Below the pieces are notes generated by a model. The model did not search any database and was not told the DNA's origin. It worked only from the letters and a program-made list of their open reading frames with translations. A program made the position numbers and the translations under genes. Of a stretch of 64,000 nt of DNA, positions 1-12,800 are shown in pieces; position 1 is the first letter of the stretch, and every line of letters starts with the position of its first letter. Origin of the DNA: Beroe ovata (lineage: Eukaryota > Ctenophora > Nuda > Beroida > Beroidae); contig CAMPET010000043.1 of the NCBI GenBank assembly GCA_946803715.1, forward strand, positions 1,423 to 65,422, given 5' to 3'.

Positions 1-85
1 TGTCGGCCGTTAACTAGGGAACCGATTATCAGATTGGACAGAAGAATTCTGATTCTCGTATAATCATGGTATCTATGTGTTTCAG

Positions 86-3000
86 GGCATGGTATACTGT
101 CAGAACACCCCAGCTGATGCCCGGGGAGGCACACTCTTTGACAAGATCATAACACGAGTCCATATCTTTGCCCGTGTCACGCCCAAACAGAAGGAGGATG
201 TCATCACCACCCTCAAATCGAAGGGTAAGTTTTACATGGTCCCATACATGGTAAGTACATTGTCCCATACATGACTGACTACAGACTGACTACTGAAGGC
301 CGAAGGGCTGTAGCTTATAAAAGCAAGATTATAACGGTGACATCGGCATTTCAGTGCTAGGTTAGAAATTATTGAGAGAGGAAGTTCTGTACTGAGAATG
401 AGTTCTTCCTCTACCCGGAGGGTTAGAGTGGGAACTCTTCAAATATTGATTTTCAATCTTCGATATACGAGATCATTGCTTTACAGGACGTGACGGACGA
501 ATGTAAACGGTTATCTACAATGCAAATGATGTATCCTTGTATTTGACTAGACACCAAAATCGCCTTTGATATCGTCTTGATCTTGAAGCCTACACGATCA
601 AGCCAGCATCTGAAAACCCATCTAAAACTCGATTCTAAACTGGGCTTCAAGATGTGCTATGATTCTAGGTGAGACTGACACTCTAAGTTGGCTCACGATG
701 TTTTGTGTGATGAGTAGCATCTGGTCAGCTGTCTGCCAAGCTTGTTTTGTATTGATATCTGATTCCATATCATGCAGGATACACGCAGGTTAATCCTGAA
801 ACCGACATTCTTATCATAGTGCTCCTGCCACCTGCTGATACTAAGATCCATGTTAGCAGGGGAGGGCCTTACATCTGTAGGGTAACCGCTGATGTTTCAC
901 AGTTTAGACTCTTCCATCTCTTTTGTCAATACAATTTGGTTAAAATTTGCCAGCGGCATCGGTCAAGATCTGTATTATGACTGAGTTCTGTCTCTTCCGC
1001 TCGGGAGAGAGAGAACCTTGTAAAGATAGTTAGAAAATTACTCAGAGGTTGTTCGTTAAATGATTAAGAGTCTGCAGAGTATATGAACATTGATATAAGA
1101 AGTATTCTTGCGTTTGAATAAGCACCAATTTCGACTTTGATATTGGCTTGATCTCGGAAGTACATCCGTGCATATAGTTGCGTTAGAGAAAGTCAGGATC
1201 GGAATCTGAGTGCGTACTCTCAACATTGAGCCGAGCACTATTGAACTGAGTCCTATTTAAGAGTCCAATTAGAGCCTTACAAGAGTCTGCAGCTCGAGGG
1301 ATAAATATGAATGCATGTTAATTTCATTTTCTTGTTTTTGATTTGATCCTAAATCGAATATAAGAATGGCATGATATACGGAAGATCCAATTGTTCTAGA
1401 ATTATGAAATCCCGTTCAAGTCAGGCTAAGAATAAGAGGGGGAGCAGAGAATAGTGTCAGTGTGCGATAACTGGCAACTTACATCTGTAGGGTAACCGCT
1501 GACGATTAACAGTTTAGACTCTTCCATCTCTTTTGTCAATACTCTATAGATAAGACTTTGGATTTGGTTTAGATTTGCGCCAGCGGCATCTGTCAAGATC
1601 TGTATTATCAGTGAGTTCTTTCTCTTCCGCTCGGGAGAGAGAGAACCTTACAAAGATTGTTATTAACATTACTCACAGTAGATAAATGAGTAAGAGTCTG
1701 CAGAGTATATGAACATTGATATAAGAGGTATTCTTGCGTTTGAATAGGCACCAATTTCGACTTTGATATTGACTTGATCTCGGAAGTACACCCGTGCATA
1801 TAGTTGCGTTAGAGAAAGTCAGGATCGGAATCTGAGTGCGTACTCTCAACATTGAGCCGAGCACTATTGAACTGAGTCCTATTTCAGAGTCTGAGTAGAG
1901 CCTTACGAGAGTCCGCAGCTCGAGGGATAGATATGAATGCATGTTAATTTCATTTTCTTGTTTTTGATTTGATTCTAAATCAAATATAAGAACGGCTTGA
2001 TATACGGAAGATCCAATTGTTCTAGAATTATGAAATCCCGTTCAAGTCAGGCTAAGAATAAGAGGGGGAGCAGAGAATAGTGTCAGTGTGTGATAACTGA
2101 CAACTTGACGCTTGTTTTGCATGATCACTTCAGTGAGGATTCTGAGATAGAACCAAGTACTCCTTGTCACACCAAGACTCTAAATAGCAGCTGCAGGACC
2201 ATGCGATTCTTCTTGTGGTGCAATATCGAAGTTCTTGCTTCCGCTAACACTTCTACCTGAGGTGTCTGTTGAAGGGATAAGCTCAATATAAAGTGGGTTC
2301 CGTCTCAGGAAGAGAGAACCCTATGAAGATTGTTTCAATTCATCTCATAGGGCGGACCATAATAACAGGCGTTCAAAGAAAATAAGAATTCGACCACTCA
2401 TATAAAAAGTATTCTTGCGTTTGAATAAGCACCAATATCGACTTTGATATTGGTTTGATCTCGAAAGTACAACAATGCATATAATTGCGTTAGGGAAAGT
2501 CAAGATCGAAATCTGAGTGCGTGTTCTCAACATCGAGCTAAGCACCAAAACACTCTACGTCTGTACTCTGTAGAGTCTTACGGTGGCCCGGATGACTCTA
2601 AATCATGACTCTATATCATGTCTGATTCTATGAGTGGTATGAATGGAATAGAGGACCCTCCGTCCTTACTCTGCCCAGTCTGCGGAAGGGAACTTTTTAA
2701 TGATTGTGTAATATTATAGACATAATGACAGAAACTTGTAGCTGGAGAGGGGGGACATGAGAAAGCTTGTTAATGTAATATTCTTGTTTTCGAATAGATC
2801 CATATTCTAATTTAAGCTTAGCTTGGTCCGGAGAATACAATAGTAATCACGAAATCCCTTTTGATGTCAGGATATGGATGAGGTTGGTAAGAAAAGTCGT
2901 GATAACTAGCGACTTCGGAGCTATATCCTATGCTTGACGCTTTTTTTGCAAAATGGGCAGTCACTGCATTGATGAAACTGACTCCCTGTGACGCAATGAC

Positions 3001-6000
3001 TCCAATTTGGTCTTACCAGCGGTATCGGTTTGAGGATAAAGTTCAGTGTAGAGTAAGTTCCTTCTCTGCCTGGCGGTGAGAGAGAACCTTTTAAATATTT
3101 GATATCACATGAAACACGTAGATGCTCCGTTTACTGCTAGTGATGATACATAGCATCATAAACGCTTATAGAAAGGGTATCCTTGTGTTTGAACTTTGAC
3201 TTCCATCCAATATCGACTTTTATATTGGATTGATCTTGATGGTACATCCGCGTTTAGCATTATGTCAGAAAAAGTCAGGCCAGATGTCTAAGTGTGTATC
3301 CTCTACTTTCTCTCTCTTACAGGCATTATTTCCAGAATTTTTATAGATTGATATTTCAAGATCAAGCTAATATGAAAGTCGATTATGGTAGGTGGTCAAA
3401 CACAAGGATACCCTTTCTATGAGCGCTTAAATCGGTTTGTATCATCTTTCGTGTCTCGTGGGGCTATCCCTCGAGATATTTATATTCAACAATATTTGCA
3501 GTGTTCTCTCTCACCCAATGGGCAGGGAAAGAACTCACTCGACACAGAACTTCATCCTCTAACTGAAGAGGTGAGACAGAGTACCATGTCATGTGTGCAC
3601 TGCACAACGACAATTATTGGTGAATCCCATGGTGCTTGTCTCAATATTGAGAGTACCCACCCGTATTCTGATCTGGACTTTCTCGAATACAATGCTAAGT
3701 ACGAATGTACCATCATGATCAAGTCAATATCCAAGTCGAGATTGGTGTTAAGTCAAACACAAGATTACCTCATATTAGTGTTCATGTTTCTATTCACTGC
3801 AGATGCGTACCTACTCATTCATCCGGACCCCCGTGAGAATGCGTTCTATCAATATTGGTAGGGCCCACTCCTTCCCGAGAAGAAGAGGCGGAACTCACTT
3901 GTTCCATCAACCGATCCCTCTGGCAGAACTGTAAGGCAATACAAGAACTTCGATATTATGTTACGATAAGAATTGCACAGTCCTTGGGCTTTGCTTAATG
4001 CCTGTTTCCAGGTTTACCATAATACCTTCCCAGCTGTCTGTTGTCCTAGCTGTATATTGGATCAGATAACCATATGTAACACTCATGGTAGACTGCTACC
4101 CATCACACGAGACATTGACTACCATGTGTGAAGATTGTTACTGTTAGATGAATCTCTGCCAATTGAGTTTTTTCTTTGCCCTGTGGGTAAGAGAGAACTC
4201 TCTAAATATTGTGTTGAGATTATGAAATAAAAGGTAAATTACTGACTAAAACGTCCAGCAACATAAGCGCTCTGTGAAGTGGTTTCCTTGTGTTTGACTT
4301 CCTTTCAAGATCTGCTGTGATATTGGCTTGATCTTGAAGGTACATCCGTGCATATTATTACGTAGAGAAAGTCAAGATAGCTGGAATCCGAAAGCGAGTT
4401 CTATTCGTATTCCCCACTTCAATATTTTTGCATCTTTCTATCTTTGCAACGCTTCTTTTTCATTCACTCCAAGTGAGGACACTGACATTATGACAGCACT
4501 CACGGTCATGCTGCTGATCACTGAATCCATGAGTCACGTACACCAATCTTCCGACTTTTTTTCAATGATGTTGTCAACCCGGTGTCAAGTGGGAGAAGGA
4601 AGTTCTGTTATAAAAATGAGTTCTTTCTCTGCCCTGTGGGTAAGAGAGAGAACCTTCTAAATATTGGTATCGCATTGGATAAATAAGACCTGTATGATAA
4701 AGAGGGATATGAGAACAATTGAATAAAAAGTATCCTTGCGTTTAACTGGGCACCAAGATCGTGTCTGTGCTTTTCTTCACCTTAGCATTATTATGTCTGA
4801 GATGAACAGGTGAGATTGGACTGACCTCTTTTTCTTGCGAAAGAGTCATTGTGACGAGACGAAATGCCAATTTTGAAGCTCATCTTGGTTGTCACAGGGG
4901 TCGAAACTCGAGGACGCCTCTTCCATTTTACCTTACTATGGGAAAGCCGGATTTTCACTATTCACCTTTTCTCCCGAGGGCTTTTCAATATCCCACAGTT
5001 TAAGTGGCACGGAACTCTTGGTTACAAAGAACCTCAACTCTGCGACTCTTATTCCAGTCCATGAACTCAGTTACACAGAATAGAAGTACACAGAATAGAA
5101 ACTCTGCATAGCCATATATAGATAGTATTACTGCCACAGACACATACAAAATACACGTACAGTCGTACGTTCACAGTCAATTTCTAGTTTGATGAGTAGC
5201 ACCTCCAGAGGTATCTGTTGAAGGGATAAGCTTATGATCCCTAGCTAGCTCAATATAAAGTGAGTTCCATCTCCTCCTCTCGGGAGAGAGAACTCTGCAA
5301 TGATTGTCAGGAGAATAATCCTTCTCCCTGAATCAGTGACCTAACGTCAGCAGAAACATAAAAGTGAAAGCTTCACCCTTTCGTAAAAGTTTAAATCTGT
5401 TTCCTAGGGCTCTACTTACTGTCGGTTTCCAGATAAGCCATAATAACTTCCCAGCTGTCCGTTTCCTTGTGTTTGACTACCTTCCAAAATCTACTGTGAT
5501 ATTGGCCTAATCTTGAAGGTTCAGTAACATCATTACATAGAATTGTCAGAGAAAGTCAAGATAGGAATCCGACAACGAGTTCGTATTCCCCTTATCAATC
5601 TTTTTGCATCTATCGATCTTTCTTGTGAACTAAGCAGAACTCGCCTGACTAAATCACCAAAATGCAGAAGTGATGTGCTGCTATTTGGAAGGGAAACAAC
5701 TCTCCGAACTTCAGAAGTTCCATTCTGTCTTGAGTGATTGCCTTGCGAGTTCTAAGTGGTTTGTAACGCTTCTTTTGCATTCACTCCAAGTGAGGACACC
5801 GACACTATGACAGCACTCACGGTCATGCTGCTGATTCCTTGAGTCACGTACACTTTTGACTCCAATGATGCTGTCATTCCAGTGTCAAGTGGGAGAAGGA
5901 AGTTCTGTTTTAAAAATGAGTTCTTTCTCTGCCCTGTGGGCGAGAGAGAGAACCTTCTAAATATTGGTTCGTATTGGATAGTACATACGCAAGATTTGTA

Positions 6001-9000
6001 TGATATAGAAGGGTTTGTGAACAATTGGATAAAAAGTATCCTTGCGTTTAACTGGGCACCAAGATTGAGTCTGCGCTTTTCTTCATCTTAGCATTATTAT
6101 GTCTGAGATGAACAGGTGAGCAAAAATCGAGATTGGACCGTACTCTTTTTCCGGCGGAAGAGTCATTGTGACGAGAAAAAGTACCAATTTTAGTGGCATT
6201 TTGGAAACTGACATTAAGTAGAGCCCTAGGACTGTGCGATTCTTCTCGCGACCAAATTGTAGCGCTCGATCTTGTATATAACACTTTTACCAGAGGTATC
6301 TGTGGAAGGGATAAGCTCAATATAAAGTGAGTTCCGTCTCAGGATGAGGGAGAACTCTGCAAATATAGGATAATAAATATAATTCTATTTTCAAATTACC
6401 TCAACTCAGCAGAAACAGACTTCTGGAAGCCAATATAAGGGATATTCTTGTGTTTGACTTGACGCCAACATCGACTTTGATATTGGCTCGATTTTGGCGG
6501 TACATCCGTTTACATTATTTCGTCAGAGAGATCGGAATCCGAGTGCGCATATCCAACATTGAGGCGAGTGCAAGGTTTGTTTTGACTTGAATGAGGATAC
6601 CGACAAGCACTTACGGCCATGCTACTGAGACATCCTTGAGACACCAAGAATAATCCAATGATACCGGTTCACTGTCATCCCGGTTCTGCATTAGAAAGGA
6701 TCTGTATTATGAAGCTATGAAATGAGTTCTACCTCTGCCCTTTGGGTGAGAGAGAACCCTCTAAATATTGTATTATCTTGAGGCGAATCACGTGACTGGG
6801 TTGTGAAACTGACGAGTTAAAAAATAGAGGGCGATGAACGATAACATAAAGAATATCCTTGCGTTTGACTTTGTACCAAGGTCGCGTCGGCGCTTTTCTT
6901 CATCTTGACACTATTCTGTTTGAGGTGAACTCATCAAAACTACTTGAAACTTCATAATAACACTACTTAATACTACCTATCAAATTTGAGATTATGTATG
7001 TAGGTACATACATAATACTTTTTTGCTAAAGCTCTACTTCTCATTGAGCTGTGTTTATCCATCAATGAATGGACTGTTGTCCGTGATATTTCTCTGGCGA
7101 AAGATTCATTGAGTCGAGTAAAATTGCCAATTTGAATGCTCATCTTTTCAATATCCCACAGATTCTGTGACACGGAACTCATGAGTCGTAACTCTGTGTA
7201 ACCATAGCTAGTAGCTACCATTTTACTGCCACAGACACATACAAAATACGCAATACACGTACAGTTACACTTACAGTGTACACGGTGCAGTCGTACACAG
7301 TACGCAGTCCACACAAACACGCACACATACACAGTATTGAACACAGCGTGTACGAACCGTACAAAATGCACATGCGTACCGTCTGGCGTGTGTATTTTTA
7401 ACGCGAAAAACACACAGACACACAGACATACAGGACACACTGACATACAGACATACAGGACACACAGTCACAGGAACTGACACACACACACAAACAGACA
7501 TGTTATGATAAACACTGTGTGATTCACAGGGTTGGTGACGGTGATGTGTGGTGATGGAACTAACGATGTGGGTGCTCTCAAGCATGCAGAAGTGGGTGTG
7601 GCTATCATCTCCAATGCTCCCGAGGTGAGAAAAGGGCTGCTTCTGCTGGATACAGGATATAATTATAATATCCTGTATCCTATAATAGGGGTTCAATCTA
7701 TATCCTGCATTTTATACTCCTTGACCTTTGTCGGGTGTCCTCATGGCGAGCCTGAGCTGAGCGAGTAGAGTTTTGAGTCATCAATCATCACGCGTTTCAG
7801 ATTAAGCCTGAAAAGAAGGAGGTGCAGGATAAGATGGCTCTGAAACAGACACTTGTAAAGCAGATTGAACAAGGGAAACGAGACAGGAAGGTACTGTAAA
7901 TTGTTATGTATCTGTACACCGACATAGTACACTGTACATAGTACACTGTACACTGTACATTGTACACTGTACATTTTTACAGTTTACAAATCAATATCAT
8001 CGAAGATAGGAACCGTGAAGGACTATCTAGTTTAAACTTGACAAGATTTCGATCGCGATTCTCTGATTGTGATCCGCTTCAGTCGCAGTTGGCGGATCGG
8101 CAGAGGATGTTAGAAGAGAAGCTGCTGGAGTTACAAGCAGAAGAGGATACGTTGGTAAAGCTGGGAGATGCTAGTATAGCGTCACCCTTCACCAGCAAAT
8201 ACAGCAGTGTAAAGTGTGTCTGCAGTATCATACGACAGGTAAATGATGACTGCTTGGGTGTGAAAACTGTCATACGGGTCGTTAAATTCGGTAATTGTGA
8301 TAATATTGAATCGGGGCTGTGTATATATATATATTGTCTCAAGGAAGGATTCCTTCCTGCCGTCGGCTCTCGCGTTGATAGTACACTGTATATGAGCATC
8401 TTATTCATCCAGGGTCGATGTACGCTGGTGACAACCCTACAAATGTTTAAGATCCTAGCCCTAAACGCTCTCATCATAGCGTACTGCCAGTCTGCACTCT
8501 ATTTGGACGGAGTGAAGTTCAGTGATGGGTGAGTACTGAGTGAGGGGTGAGGAAGTCGATGATTGTTGTAGCCGGGGTGAGGGTTCATGATTCCATAGCA
8601 GTAGGCATCAGTGTATTTCACCAAAGAGTGCAACGTCGAAACAATCTCAATAATTATTTGGGAGAATTAATATTGTACCTACCGAATCCTCTCTTTTTCA
8701 GACAAGCGACTCTCCAAGGACTCCTACTTGCCGGATGTTTCCTCTTCATATCGAGATCGAAGCCCCTGGACAAGCTGTCAAAAGCGCGGCCCCACGCTAA
8801 CATATTCAATTCGTACACCATCCTAACCGTTCTTCTCCAGTTTACTGTACACCTGTACACGATAGTGCGCCTAGTGGCGAAGTGTCACGAGATTGTACCA
8901 CGGGCGGACCATATCGACCTGGAGGCGGAATTCTCGCCCTCACTCCTCAACACCATCGTGTACATTGTGTCCGTTACACTGCAACTCAATACATTCGTTA

Positions 9001-9266
9001 TCAACTACAGGGGACACCCATACATGGAGGCATTGCGGGATAACAAGCCGCTGTGTTACAGTGCGCTCGGTACTGCTGCGTTCATGTTGGTCCTCACATT
9101 TGGCATCATGCCAGATGTGAACAACGAGTTCTCCCTCCTTGTCCTGCCCGAGGTTATGCAGAACGAGGTGTTCACTGCCCTGTTACTGGACAGTGTACTG
9201 ACACTGGTTATAGATAGGGTCCTACTGCGGATATGCGGCGATGCCAAGCTCAGACAGTTGTATTAG
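86..9266 (+). CDS. ATP13A1: P5A-type ATPase, ATP13A1 homologue (3' part)
   Basis: C-terminal 384 residues of an endoplasmic-reticulum P5A ATPase; the family removes misinserted transmembrane helices from the ER membrane. Six exons fit by phase: 86-224, 7530-7624, 7801-7890, 8089-8238, 8413-8528 and 8702-9266 (stop TAG). Exon 1 carries the segment with [12 protein letters not shown]. Exon 2 carries the P-type hinge motif [15 protein letters not shown]. Exon 4 carries [14 protein letters not shown], and exons 5-6 encode the hydrophobic C-terminal helices ([17 protein letters not shown]). Order and sequence follow human ATP13A1 as I remember it. The 5' exons, with the DKTG phosphorylation site, lie left of the window. 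The start of exon 4 could be six bases earlier. The 7.3 kb first intron is filled with repeats and contrasts with the later introns of about 170-200 bases. Confidence 0.95.
350..6960. repeat. Degenerate ~600 bp tandem repeat array in ATP13A1 intron
   Basis: About a dozen diverged copies of one unit fill most of this intron. Each copy has a purine-rich core like GGGAGAGAGAGAACC, then a segment like TATCCTTGCGTTTGA, then GACTTTGATATTGGCTTGAT and AGAGAAAGTCAGGAT. Cores are seen near 400, 985, 1615, 2300, 3070, 4180, 4635, 5280, 5930, 6340 and 6740. The best pair (868-1477 and 1478-2106) is about 95% alike, with a 610-base period. Segments near 3355-3560 and 3865-3910 carry the same motifs in reverse complement. 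A two-unit block (4445-4680) recurs at 5766-5960 with high similarity. No transposase is visible. Confidence 0.85.
7405..7525. repeat. CA-rich low-complexity tract
   Basis: Runs of ACACACA and GACACACAGACATACAGG repeats sit just before the acceptor of the ATP13A1 exon at 7530. Open frames across it read as Cys/Val/Ser-rich junk. It looks like a microsatellite, with no sign of coding use. Confidence 0.8.
7921..7976. repeat. GTACACT palindromic microsatellite
   Basis: Short direct repeats of GTACACTGTACA, itself nearly self-complementary, lie inside an ATP13A1 intron. A sister tract occurs at 22086-22186. Confidence 0.8.
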
Positions 9267-9804
9267 AGTGGCGGCACGGCTACTGTCCGATAATCCGATT
9301 CATAGGTTGAATTGCCCAAATATGATGCGGCTATATCACTTTTTAGTCATTGCGTTAGGGAATTTTTCGTATTATCGATTGATTTGTTTGAAAATCGCAT
9401 TGGTAACTTACTATAACGTGACCATCCATTCAGCCTTTTGCTTTTCATTTCATTGATGCATCTTTGATTTTGAGAAATATTTAAACAACTTTTAGTTTAG
9501 CAGGTGACTAAGTATGAAACATGGGTTTGATTCCACTTATTTTAACCCTCTTAACAACTGATTCTTCCTATAAGTATGAAACACCTTTCATTTGAAACAG
9601 TTCTGATTTTAGATTTTCCTCTTGATAAACATTTGTGATTTGCAATTCTCAATTCCTTCGGCTCAGTGCTACCTATTATCATCAACATTTATGTCAAAAA
9701 ATATAATATCCGAGACATTTCACAATCAAAGTTTATCGTCCTGAATCGATCTGTAGTTGTTTCACTCCTCACTAACCCCTCTCTCTCATATCTAGCCTCA
9801 CAAC
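9267..9804. other. Intergenic spacer ATP13A1-THOC7
   Basis: A 538-base AT-rich spacer between tandem genes. The phrase AGTATGAAACA occurs twice (near 9512 and 9573). I see no gene and no clear promoter motif. Confidence 0.5.
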
Positions 9805-12800
9805 ATGCCCGGTTCAGAGATAGTCACAGAGGATGACGTCATCAGGAAGAGACTTCTCATGGACGGAGAGGGGAGCGGAGAGGAGAAGAGAGTGATCAAC
9901 CTCCTCAAAACGTTCGTCAAGTGGGTGAAGGATCCATCGGCAGACGAAGCAACGTTCCAGAAGGTTTGTTCCCTGTTGTAGTATGGATGGGTCAGGTCAC
10001 CGAACATATGTGATGGATCATGTGACAAGGAGCACTATGTACGTGCTTTTTTATTACGAATTAGCTTGCTCCCATCATAACACTCGACTCTATGGTTGTT
10101 CGTTGTTATTAATAGTTTTGACATGATATTGAATGTGTACCACCCAAACCGCCCTTTACTCACCCATTATAGCCACAGTATTCGTCCTCTTGATTGTATA
10201 GAAGCGGGGACAAGCTATCATGGAGTTCATTGATCAGTTCGTTGAATAATAATAGTCACATGATGACAATTCAGGTAAGTTGATCGATTCTCTTCTAACT
10301 CAGAGAGAGGATGCTTCACTGGACATCCTCTTACTCAGTCATAAGAAAATTGATCCACTTACCTGAATTAGAAATTATCAACGTGTTGCTATTGGTAAGA
10401 GATCAGAGTAGTGGATACTGGCAGAGATCAGATATTAATAATGGTCACAAATTGGACCCCAATCCGATTTGTGATCGTATAGTGTAACTGTATACCCTCT
10501 TTTTATCATGATTTATACCTAATTCATCTATACTTAAATTTAAAAAATAGTCCAAGCAATTCTCTGCCCTGTAAAACATATTACATAGTCTCACCCTTGC
10601 CGGTTCTAGAAGTGGGTGTAGTAGTGAAATCCTTGTCCACAACTCTCCATTGGAATGATCCATTAGCGTCCCCAATAAACTTGACCTGTTCCCAGGCCCT
10701 GGCCCAAATAACGTCCCATCGGCCGTAGTTGTCCTCTATCACATCCGTCTCTTCAGTGGCATCATCAGTGGCATCATCAGTACACACTTCGTCTGATGCC
10801 ACAAACAGTACCACCTACAGTAATGGGATGTAGTGGTGTCGTTGCGAGCACTATGGCAGTTGCTGGTTGTATAGAAACTGACCATAACGAGAAAAGGGTG
10901 AAACGGGATTGTTCAAACCTGTTCCCCGTTGCATTTCATCGTTATGCTCGCTCCAATGATGCCATCCCTCTCCAGCTCCCAGATTCTATCCAGCTCGTTC
11001 TCTGGTAAGGTCGCTGAGCTGATCGACTTCATCTTGGAAAAGCAATACGGGAAAGCGTACTCGGGTGTATCTTTCAACGCGAGTTCGAATATTCCCGATC
11101 TTTTCCCTCTGCTGTCAGAGAACCGTAACTTCGCCCTATCAATTTTGTCCGGGGTACCAGAAAGGTGCTGCGTCCTCAGTTGGAGGTTTTGGGTTTTGAA
11201 ATCAACTGTTATGTACTCGTTCAAGACTGCATTTGACCACACCGGCTCTGGGCATGTGGGAGTAAAAGTAGGATATTCGGGCTAGAGCCACCCATACTTC
11301 ATAGTGATATACTAAGCATTGGAAAGTCAATCATAGGAAATCATGTAGAGTTATCGTCCTGCTTACCTGAGTGGCACAAGGATATGATCGATGCCAAGAC
11401 TTCGATAAGCAGCATACCTACCATACTTCATGGGTCAGTCCTCACTGCATACCTACACAATACACACGTATCATGGAGACTGGAGCTGGGGTGGAGAACA
11501 TCACATATAGTCATTACTCATCATATACGAGTTTTTATAAAGTAAAGATAACTGGGGATAAGAGTACATTATGCATGACTGCAAGCAGGGCTGCTTATAG
11601 TGCGTTATGGGTTGGAAACGATTGAGAAATGAAGAAACCGATGTAACTATTGTCGGTCTTATTATTATAGCGCGGTAAATAAAAAGATATAACCCATGAA
11701 TATTGAATAGGTAGTCTTGAATAAAAGCTGTACAAACAACAATTAGGTGTCAGTGGAATTTACACAGTGTCCAACTTTTAAGTATACTGTTAAGTTGAAT
11801 AGTGTAGGGGTGAAGCTGTCACCTGGTGATAATATACGGACATCGAAACATTCTACCCTGTTATATCCATCCGCACCAGGTGTCAGATCAGTTTGACACC
11901 TTGGCTCGGATAAACATGAACTTGTTCACCCTCGATTCCAGACTTGATTGGGGGAAATTTGAGGATATCAGTCTACATCAAACCCATCGATTATGTAGGA
12001 AGCCATATGTTCATACTTCTCACCAAACTACTCATCAGAATTATCACCAAACTTTACATTTCAGATGATAGCAGTGATATCTCAGTGTGAAATGACAATT
12101 GATAAATTGGCCGTGGTGAAGCAAATGAATCAACTGGAAGCGGAAAACTATGCTAAACTTCACAAAGGTTCGTAGCACCCCTAGATTGACTACAGAGTAC
12201 AGAGGCAGTAGTATGCGTTTAAACTTTACAGAAGTGACGTACGGTTGAAATTATTGCACTGGCATAATTAATCCTGTAGCAGGCGGGACATATTATAGTT
12301 GTATCCAATTATCATCATTGTTAGTAATATGCAGGTGTGCCCTAAACCATTATATATCACTCAACGTCCATGCTACAAAGCGCTCACTACAATGTGAGAG
12401 TCCGGCTACATTTATTAAGGCGCATATGAACCTGGGGGTGGAGGTAACGGGGGATGCCGTTCAATGTGATAAGCAATAATTGAGAAGTGAGGGAAAACAA
12501 TGCCATTTAAACCAAAACAGCTACGCGTGTAGTACTGTGTGTAAACCACCTGGTGTGTCACATGACCTTCCTGCGTGATTGTGTCGGCCACAACAAGAGC
12601 ATTGTCCACCCGCATATCACCGAATCTTTGCCTGCTACCCATAATTCTCATAGGGGCGCATAACCAGCATTGATCGGTAATCGGCATACATCATATATGC
12701 CGACTGTTATGGGACCCATCATTGTCATTATATATCACACATTAAACGTGGACCACCGCCCCCCCCCCTCTGGCATTATGATCAATAGAACATAATTAAT

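Noticed and set aside
3385-3861. 158-codon + strand open frame
   Set aside because: It runs through inverted and direct copies of the 600 bp intron repeat, resembles no protein and is interrupted in sister copies.
7271-7696. 141-codon minus-strand frame rich in Cys and Val
   Set aside because: It is a translation of the CA microsatellite and the complement of an ATP13A1 exon.
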